This document shows, piece after piece, positions 37,201 to 45,516 of a stretch of DNA of 64,000 nt. A model generated the notes under the pieces. The model searched no databases, was not told the DNA's origin, and saw only the letters and a program-made list of their open reading frames with translations. Within the stretch, counting starts at the first letter, position 1. Each line of letters begins with the position of its first letter. A program made the translations under genes and the position numbers. The DNA is from Monosporascus cannonballus. Its lineage: Eukaryota; Ascomycota; Sordariomycetes; Xylariales. The stretch is taken from contig QJNS01000147.1 of NCBI GenBank assembly GCA_004154925.1, forward strand, positions 1 through 64,000. Direction: 5' to 3'.

Positions 37201-40200
37201 ATTTTATAATTTGCCGTTTTTAGGTTAAATTTAATTTTCGTAATAAATATATAATTCAGCGTCAATGTTTTCCGTATTTGTATAAAAATATCTTTAGTAT
37301 AATATTTATTAAAGCATTTATTTTAATATTAGTATTTTTGACATTACTTTAATATCGGAAAATAATTGTTAATTAAAGAGTATTTTTTAAGTTTTGGAAC
37401 CTTTTTTAGTTTTTTCGAATTACCGGAATTCTGTTATTTTACTTTTATTTTACGTTTTTTAAAAAAACCTAATAATAAATTCGGTAGTACGTAAATAGTA
37501 AGCGATAAACTTCCGATAAAAATAAGCGAATTCTAAAATATTTAAATATTATAAATTAATTTTAACTTTAGCTATATTCTAACAATATTAACCCATTAAC
37601 AGTTTATTTCCAAACCGTTAATATTAATTATAAGTTTTAAAAATTTGATTTCTTTTAAAGAAACTCGTATTTAAACGTTTTAATAAATAATTAATATTAT
37701 AATAACCGTTCATAAACCCGTTAAAAATATTTTATATATTTGTTTTCGATATTTCAATTAGTAATTATATTATTTAATTGTATTACGGATATATAAGTAA
37801 TTAATACAATTAATATTTTATGTATATAGGTTTAAAACGTAATTAACGTATTAATAAAGCTGAATTATATAACCGTATATTTAAATCACCTGTATTATAT
37901 TTAGAGAACGGTTTTTTTTACTCGTTTTCCTTAATTCTAATATAATAATAAATATTTTTAAAATTAATTTTCGACAATATCTTAAATAATTTTAAACGAT
38001 TTATTATGTTTAAATTTAAAAGTAAAAAGTATTAATTTTTCATCGTTACCCGATTTAACCCCTTATAATTAATATATAATCGGAAATTACCGTTTTTTTA
38101 GTATAAATAATATTAATGCCTTTATATCCGCTTTCGAATAATGTATCCGGCTTACGTTTAAATATTTTCGGGTATATTTTTTGAATATTTTTTGGGGCTT
38201 CCGAAATAAGGTATATTAGGCCGAATAAGGTCGTTTTCCTTAGGAATAGGTTTATTACATATTTTGCTTTTAGCAATTAATGTATTTTTTTCGTTATTTT
38301 TTCGAAATATATTTGTCGAAAACTTTTTAGATATATAAAAAAATCAGTTATTCTCTATTTTTGTTATTCTCTAAATTCCGGGATATTAAATTTTTTAACT
38401 AAATTTATCAAATTAATAATATAAATTTGTTTACCGCAAAACGTTAAATTTGCAATTTTTTATTTATCGACCTTTTGTAATAATCCGAATAACCATTAAT
38501 ATTTAATTATATTTAACAGGAGTTTTAATATATTTATTCCGGCTTTAAATAATAAAAAATTAAGCGCCTTCCGATTATAACGTATTATAAAATAAATTTG
38601 CTTAAATTCTCATTCGTTTTTATTATTATTTATTATGTTAACAAAAATTTCGTAAACTTTATAATATCTCATATATATGCCGGTAACGCCAACAAGGGCC
38701 GGAATATTTACGGAAATTAATTAGAAATTAACTTTTTTCGATAACTTTTTGTTTATAATATTTACCTGTATTTCGGTATTTATATTTATTTATATTATTA
38801 TATTCCCCGTATCTTTTTTGATAAATACCTTTTTTTAAAATGCGGTTTTATTCCGACCGTTTTGTAATTATTAACCGAAATAAATTAAATATGTACGTTT
38901 ATTCCGATTCCTTGTTTAAAATTACGATTAAGAATTAACTTAATTTATTATTATATATTATAACGTTTTATGCGGTTTTCGAAAATCGGATTTCGAATAA
39001 CTAAGATAATAAAGCTTTTATATCTTTTTTAATTTTATAATTTAAATCTTTATAATTTAGCTTTTTATAATTATAATATTTAAATAAACTTTTATAAAAA
39101 TTATAGATATTAAGTCGTACGGATTTATTCCGATCGAAATTAAATTAACGATTATTTGCTTTTCGAATATAAAAATATTCCTAATTCTTATTGTTTTTAT
39201 ACGACGTTTTTAATTTATTTTAAGGACCTTTTTTCCAAAAGCATTAAAATAAGATTATTTATCCTTATTAGTATTTTTAACGGAAAATAATTAATTTTAT
39301 TCTTTGTTTTAGGCGTTTTAGTAATATTTTACTTTACTTATTACGTTATTAATTTATTTTAACCTAACGTTTTTTCGTAATAAAATATTTCGTAATCTTA
39401 ATATTAATTTATAAAAATAATTAAAATAAATCATTTATTATCTTAATCGCTTTTCGGGTTAAAAATATCCGTAAATCTTATTTTATAAATTAAAAAGTTT
39501 TATTTAACGTAAAAATGCCGTAACAATTAATCAAATCGTTATCGTAATTTCATAAATTATTTTTCATAATTAAAATAATTAAATATAATACGGTATAATT
39601 GCCAAATATATATAATAAAAATATTTATATGGCCTATAGCTTATTAAATATAAAAAAAAATATTTCGTTTTAACTTTTTAATATAAATTTCCGTAATAAA
39701 TTTTATTTAACTTTTTGGAAATTAACGACTGTTTAGAAAATTTCAGATAATTATAACGTGGTATTTATTTATTGCCTTTAAACGTTTGCGATAATATTTT
39801 AATTAATTTATAAAGTTTTATTTTTTTAAGTTATATTATTACTTATTATTTAATTAATTATCGGAATATTTCCAAATATTATTCGTTTTATTAAAAATAA
39901 TTTCCAAAATTTAATTATTATTAAAAAATTTAACTTTTTTTATTTTAAATTTTAAAACGTAATCGTTATATTATATTTATTTTTTAACCGTTTAATTAAC
40001 AGTTATTAAAACGTATCCTTATTATATATATAAGGTAATTCGAAATTCCGAGAATTATGGTTTTTTGCCCATTAAAATTTTGTTATAATTTTTGTCGTTT
40101 ATTTTCGTACCGTAATTAATCGTTTGTCGATTGGGTTCCGATCGGCGATCTATTCGATTAATAACTTAGGTTTGTTTTGTAATTGGCGAACTTTGCTTTT

Positions 40201-40241
40201 AATGATTATCGCGTTATTTTTAATAGTAAAAATAAAAGAAT
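34224..40241 (-). pseudogene. gag-pol remnant of element I
   Basis: Heavily AT-mutated coding remains on the minus strand. The clearest part is the integrase core near 36035 down to 35860: SLDFITGFSKSLGLKG, then KYDVILVFINCFTKL. In this second motif the position normally held by the second Asp and Arg (VxxDRFTK) reads Asn-Cys, consistent with G-to-A and C-to-T changes. An open 73-codon piece at 38276-38055 reads in the sense direction and probably lies between protease and reverse transcriptase (inferred). Gag should occupy the right end, towards 40 kb, but could not be assigned residue by residue. The 3' end of the element continues at 20538 down to 19706, on the other side of element II. 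Confidence 0.6.
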
Positions 40242-40458
40242 TATAAAATAATAAATCATTATGAACTAGGTAATGTAATTTTTAAATAATTGCAAAGCAG
40301 ATTCGATGAAGTAAATATATTAGGTTATTTCCATTTGGCGTTTCCTATTAGCTGCCAGATGGTGGATTTATATTAATAAGTAAATCGGTGGCTGATCGGT
40401 GGCTGATTGGTAGCTGGTCGGCTACGAGCCTTATCCTTATAGAGGCTGTATTCTCACA
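40242..40458 (-). repeat. 5' LTR of element I
   Basis: 217 bp, 11 bp longer than its partner because of one extra GGTGGCTGAT(T/C) unit. The outer edge (GGCTGTATTCTCACA on the + strand) is little mutated; the inner edge begins TATAAAATAAT, a RIP-like version of TGTAAGATAAT. Confidence 0.85.
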
Positions 40459-40463
40459 CAAAA

Positions 40464-41184
40464 TCGGCAAAATCGCTATACTTTCAATAATATTTTAAAA
40501 TTCGAATAAAAATCAGAAAAATAAGCGGTCTTTAATACTATTATTGGTTTTAAACCCTTTACCGACTGAACATAGTGATAAATTGTAATAATTATGTAAT
40601 ATATTTAGATATTTTATTATATTTAAAATTACATTTTGCTATGCATTTGTTCTGTACTAAGAAAAAATATTAATAACTTTCTTAATATTAAATATATGAA
40701 AACCATATTTAATGCATTATTATTTGTTTATAAAAGTTATATAATTAAGCTCCCTAATTTTTAATATGCTTATAAAATATAAAGATATAATATAAAACGC
40801 AAAAGTGGAGTAAAAGTGAAGAACATTTTGCATAAAAAAATAATATTATATTTTTAAATAATAATAACGTAAGGAATAATGCGTATATATAAATAATATT
40901 TAATACTTCATAGAAATTGAATTTTCGTTAAATTAAATAAAAAAAGCTTTATTTTTATTTATTTGTTACGTATTTATTCATCACTAAATTTACTTGTCTG
41001 ATCTTAACATTTTGCCATACAATTTGTAAGTAAAAATGTTAACGTTTAATTTTGTCAACTTTAAACATAATTTTCTTGCTATAAATTTAAATATTTTTCA
41101 ATGATATTAGATATATCCTCTTATTTTAAGGTTTTAATTGTTATTTCGTCGTCCGTTTCTCAATACCTCCTTTTGTTAATTAGT
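40464..41184. other. AT-rich stretch without a recognised element
   Basis: About 720 bp, as AT-rich as the element interior but outside the element I duplication. No LTR, pol motif or ORF is seen. It must have been AT-rich before or independently of the element I insertion, since the element's left flank is GC-balanced. It may be an older RIP relic. Confidence 0.5.
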
Positions 41185-41192
41185 TATAAATA
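41185..41192 (+). promoter_or_regulatory. TATA box of the small coiled-coil gene
   Basis: TATAAATA lies 109 nt before the ATG at 41294, at the point where AT-rich DNA changes to GC-balanced DNA. Confidence 0.45.
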
Positions 41193-41293
41193 TGCAGTTT
41201 TGTTGATTTTGTATGAGAAATGGCGGCGCGTTGGGGGGTGGGGCGTTGATCGGGGTGCCGCCTTATCGCTCTATTGACCTACTAACTGCCACC

Positions 41294-41578
41294 ATGTCTA
41301 TGACTAACGAGGAGTGGAGGGCCCGCTGCGCCGAGGTCAAGGAGAAAATCGACAAGTTTGGTCATGAGATCGAAGAGGGGGGTGTCGGTATCGAGAATCA
41401 CAAAGAGAACCTCGAGGACTACCAAAGAATTCTTGATGACATGGAGGCGCATCTCGAGTCCGCGAAAGTGATACATGAAGAGCACAGGGACGACCTCAAC
41501 CAGATGCTGGGTAACCTCAACAAGCTCGGCCGTATCATCAAGGGAAAGGAAGAGGAGGAACGAAGGAAGTCCGTTTAG
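41294..41578 (+). CDS. Small acidic coiled-coil protein, hypothetical
   Basis: 94 residues. ATG 41294 is chosen over the upstream in-frame ATG at 41213 because it sits in a perfect GCCACCATG context and begins the hydrophilic part. The upstream 27 residues are Gly-rich and look non-coding. The protein is almost entirely heptad-like helix rich in Glu, Lys and Asn (VKEKIDKFGHEIEEG, then HKENLEDYQRILDDMEAHLE, then HRDDLNQMLGNLNKLGRII) and ends in KGKEEEERRKSV. It has no signal peptide, cysteine or membrane segment, and no family was recognised. It lies in a 2.8-kb GC-balanced island between two retrotransposon nests. Codon use is normal for the left arm and no RIP-type stops are present, which argues it is intact. 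Confidence 0.6.
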   Translation: MSMTNEEWRARCAEVKEKIDKFGHEIEEGGVGIENHKENLEDYQRILDDMEAHLESAKVIHEEHRDDLNQMLGNLNKLGRIIKGKEEEERRKSV

Positions 41579-42973
41579 ACCTTTCCGTTGGGCTCAGGGC
41601 TCATCAAGCCGAGAAGCGAGGGCGAAACATCGTTGTGTTGGGTGAAGACAGCGCCGCGGAGTTCCGGGCTTTCAAGTCGTTGTCCCTCTAACGACGTGAT
41701 GAAACCAGCATTGAAGGATAGACTTGACTAGTTTATGTGCTCTTTTTGTGGAGGATATACCTGCGGGGATGCGGATGAGGATGGTTTTGGATGCGTTGCG
41801 TTGGTTACACTAGGAGTTCATGACGTCCAATGCAAAATCGGCGTCTCCGGTTCGCTAGGTTTACTGGAGGATACGATTGCAAAGTCTAAGACGGAGTATC
41901 CGTTATGCCCTATGACTTGAAGGGCTGGGGGCTTGCAATGCCTTTTCCATCGCCTGTCAATAGAGACATGTGCTCGACACCCATCAATGAGCACCACCCA
42001 AGCTACTTGGTAGGCTTTATGCTCATACAAGGTTCATGATACGTTGGCTTATTGCGCTGCCATTGTGTAGCTTCATACTTGATAATGAATCTATAGCCAG
42101 TGCAAAGCGCTTTACATGTGGGCCCCTGTTAACTCTCGGAAATCCTAGCTTGGATAATCCAACATTGTGCCCCCCAAGCACCGTAAAAGCTAAACTAGAG
42201 GCTATTTACTAACAGGAGGCAGTTTAGTTTGCTTGGATCTGTGCCATTAACGTCACTATAACTAACAGTTTCTGTGCTTTTCAAACGAATATTATAAAAA
42301 TTTAGTTCTATTGCCTGATTTAGAATTTCCCACAACTAGGTTGTTGTTGGTTTTCGAGGCTCAAGATAAGCTATACAATCACAATGCCTTGCAAGTCCGC
42401 TCTTATACCATGGCCCGTAAGGCCAGTACAGCGGATTTCCGAGAAGTGCTAGGAAGGAAATATGAACGGAAATGAATTTCTGATATAGATTTAATGTGAT
42501 ATAATGGTTAGGGGAGCCCGCGTTGCCCCATAATATCGTTCTTGTGATCGAGATCTTATAAATCACCTCAGATCTTAATACTGAGATTATAGTTACAGGG
42601 TTCTCGTAGACAACGGGGGCCCCCGTCGCGACAGTTAAGGTTATTGGCCCATCGCGATAACCACACCATCTTTGCCTTGGAAACTTGCATGACAGGGTAA
42701 TTTAACTCACCGCGCATTACCAAGTTTTCCAACGTTTCGCGTCGAGGGGAGTATATGCTTTATGTCAGACCTAGTAAAGCCAGTCAGCACTAGCGGGAAT
42801 TACTTCCTGTACCCCTGGTACCTTTTTCTCCCAGCTCCATCTGTATTTACGTGTATAAAGGGAGGGTTCGCTACCTTCACTTTCTGGCTAGGACCTTCTA
42901 GAGGCAAGGCAACCTTTAATACACTTCTTCAGTTATATGCTTCTGCGTGTGATGTCAGGGTCTCATACTTTAA
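41579..42973. other. GC-balanced to mixed sequence, no supported gene
   Basis: About 1.4 kb with short ORFs only. It contains a perfect 14-bp palindrome ACGGGGGCCCCCGT at 42613-42626, and an A-box-like ATAATGGTTAGGGG near 42500 without a matching B box. Nothing further is recognised. Confidence 0.45.
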
Positions 42974-43959
42974 AAGGTCTATGATGTTGGGTTTGCCAAG
43001 AGCGTCCGAGCTCGAGATCAAGCGCTACAAGAAGCACCCACATCGCTAAAACATCATTGCAAGTCGCTCTTGGGGGCTACCGTCGAGACCGCGACGAGGT
43101 AAGCGCTTCCATGTGGGCAGTCCGAATCAACTTTGACACTTATAGCAGGACGACTCTTAGCACTATCCTGGTCACAGCTACCAGCGAAACAGCCGATATT
43201 CCCAATGAGTCAATCAATGACTCTAATGAAGGGTCCAGCCAGCAGCTTCACAAGCATGAGGTGGTCGATAGGTCGGTCGCGACAATATCGCAGGATGGAC
43301 TCAAGACAGCAAAACCGTCCACGATCCCTGCCTATGCATCTGTATGCCCGTCGTCGCAGGCGTATGAATCGGCATGTTCCTGTCTTAGGATAGCCGCCTC
43401 TTCCTCGGCACATAGAATCTCATCGCGGGTGGTTGTCGCCGCTTCTCAAGCGGTAACAGCGAGCCTCGATAGCCCGTCAGGGTTTTCTGAGACTAGCACC
43501 CGCTACAATTCCTCTCAGCTCCGCAACACCACTAACACTATTTTCACAAACGCGACAGCGCTATTCCCTAACTCGACAAGCCAGCCAACTCTCGCAAGCT
43601 CAGCATCCCAGTCAAGCGAAGCCTTGCCCCTGATTTCATCTGGGTCGGCATCGTCCACAAACACCTGTAGATTCAGTAGTCCGACAAGGGCGGGTGCGTC
43701 ATCGAGCATGAGCCCTGACACGCTCTCGAGCACCGTCAGTTTCACGAGTACCGGTGACGCGGCACTCACTGGTTTGGCGAATAGCTCACAGCCTTTCAGC
43801 GCCACTAGCATTCTTCCTTTCAACGTCACTAGCACTGGCAGATGTTCCAACGGAATGACCGCCACAGTGTCATCCTCGAATTCCACAACCACCTTACGAG
43901 CCTTCAATGGGACGTCGTCAGTCCCGTACATGAATACTACGGGTAGGGTGAGGGAATGA
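42974..43959 (+). pseudogene. 5'-truncated Ser/Thr-rich secreted glycoprotein gene
   Basis: The frame is open from 42974 and continues through a probable 50-nt intron (43099-43148, GTAAGC donor, AGCAG acceptor) into a Ser/Thr-rich stretch ending at TGA 43957. Before the intron lies HCKSLLGATVETATR and after it TTLSTILVTATSE. Further on YASVCPSSQAYESACSCL occurs. Both arrangements (C-K-S-L-L with TVT repeats, and Y-A-x-x-C...Y-x-S-A-C-S-C) are typical of secreted fungal surface or wall glycoproteins. Many N-glycosylation sequons follow (NSS, NTT, NAT, NST, NVT, NGT). No ATG or signal peptide exists in this frame upstream, and repeats start right after the stop, so the gene seems truncated at both ends. 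A missing upstream exon is the alternative. Confidence 0.5.
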
Positions 43960-44204
43960 GTACCCGTGGGTGACCCACGAATACCCACGCTAAATATGGG
44001 TGACCCGTGGAAACCCACGCAAAAAAAAAAAAAAAAAAACCTGCGGGTCACCTATGGGAGTTTTTTGGTTTGAAAATTCCCATAGATAACTCGTAGATAT
44101 TTTCAAATATTTTCAAATACCTACGGGTGACCTATAGGTAAAGAAATAATCTAAAATAATCGTATGCAAATAATAAGCCAAAAATTTTAAGTATACGATA
44201 AAAT
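43960..44204. repeat. GGGTGACC palindromic repeat cluster with A20 tract
   Basis: Within 150 bp, GTGGGTGACCCAC (43968), GGGTGACCCGTGG (about 44000), GCGGGTCACC (44043) and CGGGTGACC (44126) recur in both orientations around a run of about 20 A (44019-44038). ACCCACG also occurs several times. This looks like the terminal part of a DNA transposon or MITE whose body is lost, or a simple palindromic repeat. The rest up to 44204 is AT-rich. Confidence 0.5.
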
Positions 44205-44209
44205 CATAA

Positions 44210-44541
44210 TGTGACGGCTAGGCGGTTTAACTAACTATTAAACCTTAGTCGTACGGGTTTATATTAGCAGAAGTATCGTGGGAATCTGAACAATGGATAT
44301 AGTAACGTATCACGTCTCATAATACCAAGGATACCTTAAATAACGATATTATATTACAAATTAAAGCTATTTAAACTATGGAAATAATAAGTGTATATAT
44401 CCTTGTTTTAGCTTAAGGTGCTTAAACGGCTTAAACCTTTAAATCCGTTAAACCCTTTAAACTCTTTCGCCGGCTTAAGGGGCTTAAGATGTTTGGTACC
44501 TTAAAACCCTTAAGCTGGTTACGTAATATCTTAGCGATAAT
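44210..44541 (-). repeat. 3' LTR of element IV, first part
   Basis: 332 bp of LTR up to the ATAAT target of element V. The sequence continues at 51311, where it lines up with 57890-57957 of the right LTR (shared AGGCCCGACC/AAGCCCGATT, CCGCAAGAAAGCC/CCGCAAAAAAGCT). Confidence 0.85.
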
Positions 44542-44869
44542 TGTGACGGCTATGCGGTTTAACCAACTATTAAACCTAAGTCGACGGGTTTATGTTGGCA
44601 GGAATATCGTGGGATTCTGAGCAATGGATATAGTAACGTATCACGTCTTTGTAATACCAAGGGCGTTTTGGGTAACGAATGTATATTGCAAGCTGAAATT
44701 ATCTAAATTATGGAAATAACGAGCATATATATATCTTTGTTATTTTTTTGTTATTTCATGACTTGCTGGACTCGCCAGCGATCCTTGCGATCCTGGTCAT
44801 TACGTGACCGGGGGTGCCCCCACTTCCTTTGATTGTTTTTGGTTGTGCCAAGCGTGTTGGGTCATGACA
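44542..44869 (-). repeat. 3' LTR of element V
   Basis: 328 bp, nearly free of RIP-type changes in its first 60 and last 110 bp (TGTGACGGCTATGCGG; GGGTCATGACA). Confidence 0.9.
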
Positions 44870-44885
44870 CGATTTTCCCTCTCCT
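44870..44885 (-). other. Polypurine tract of element V
   Basis: On the minus strand AGGAGAGGGAAAATCG directly abuts the 3' LTR, the expected priming site for plus-strand DNA synthesis. Confidence 0.7.
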
Positions 44886-45030
44886 AGGATCTTCGTCCCG
44901 AAGATTTTAACTTGTAAATATCCAGCTCAAAATAACTTCCCGCGTTAGGAAATATGCTAAACCTTTTTCTAAGGTAAAAATCTCGCAGCGTAACTTGCTT
45001 CTGGCCGTTGTTTTATCTAATCCTCGTTAA

Positions 45031-45516
45031 ATGGCGCCTTGTTCCTACTGTGAACGTCGGAAACTTGAATACAAACTGTCCGAAAGGGACTTTTCCCGCT
45101 GTTCCTCGTATGTTCGTTACCAACAGGCCAATTGTGACGTTCGTGGCCTTAGTCCAGAATAACTGCAAAAAATCGCCACTTAATATCGCAAACTTGAGGA
45201 AAAGTTTGAAACTGCCATGGAGGCCGAAGAATTCGCTAAGGCCTATATCCGTCGCATCTGGAAACAGAAAAAAATGTGGTACGAAAAAATAATGAAAGCC
45301 GTTTCCCGTGGCATCGATAGCTTAAAGGAACTGGATAAGTTGGAACGCAAAAAGCGGACAAAGGTTGCGGAGGCCACGCCAGCGCCGCCTGCCGTTCTTT
45401 CCGACTGGTCCAGCATTAAGCCCACCAATTGGTTAATTATTAACTGGGGGGCCTTCGATTTTGCTGCTTTCGACGTTGCTGGTAAAAGTTTTTCAATAGG
45501 CGCTGGGCATTTATAA
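45031..45516 (+). pseudogene. Antisense zinc-cluster ORF of element V (best-preserved copy)
   Basis: 162 codons on the strand opposite to gag-pol, with only two in-frame stops, TAA at 45160 and 45181; each is one C-to-T change from CAA. It starts MAPCSYCERRKLEYKL 162 nt inside the 3' LTR. Cys/Tyr positions 4, 7, 14, 24, 27 and 35 (C, C, Y, C, Y, C) give CX2CX6CX9CX2CX7C, inside the Zn(II)2Cys6 consensus. A basic, helical middle (AKAYIRRIWKQKKMWYEKIM, then SRGIDSLKELDKLERKKR) follows, and then an acidic/hydrophobic C-terminus with NWLIINWGAFDFAAF. This order (zinc cluster, coiled coil, acidic end) resembles a small transcription-factor-like protein. The 3' end abuts the chromodomain on the other strand. 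Function unknown. Confidence 0.7.

Larger units (their letters stand above)
19500..40458 (-). mobile_element. Element I: LTR retrotransposon (family gamma), RIP-degraded, contains elements II and III
   Basis: The whole AT-rich block is bounded by direct terminal repeats 19500-19705 and 40242-40458 and by a 5-bp target duplication CAAAA (19495-19499 and 40459-40463). Read on the minus strand the LTR starts TGTGAGAATACAG and ends TCTTACA (mutated to TTTTATA in the right copy). An integrase remnant on the minus strand near 35860-36035 fixes the orientation. Removing nested element II (13,675 bp plus 5-bp TSD) leaves about 7.28 kb, a normal size for a Ty3/gypsy element. A purine-rich stretch (AAAAGAGG on the minus strand near 19715) next to the left LTR could be the polypurine tract. 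The element is inactive. Confidence 0.85.

Noticed and set aside
19500..40458. Whole AT-rich block as a giant single mobile element (Starship-like) with own cargo
   Set aside because: The interior resolves fully into nested 7-kb Ty3/gypsy elements; no tyrosine recombinase or cargo gene seen.
41735..41920. 61-codon ORF with MCSFCGGYTCGD start
   Set aside because: No signal peptide, no supporting context; codon pattern not convincing.
42490..42560. A-box-like ATAATGGTTAGGGG suggesting a tRNA or SINE
   Set aside because: No B box (GGTTCGANTCC) at the proper distance and no cloverleaf.
43515..44051. 178-codon minus ORF opposite the Ser/Thr-rich gene
   Set aside because: It starts in the poly-A tract (poly-Phe) and mirrors the Ser/Thr-rich frame; a shadow.
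45008..45292. 94-codon ORF (+) inside element V
   Set aside because: Out of frame with the conserved antisense zinc-cluster ORF starting at 45031; a shadow.
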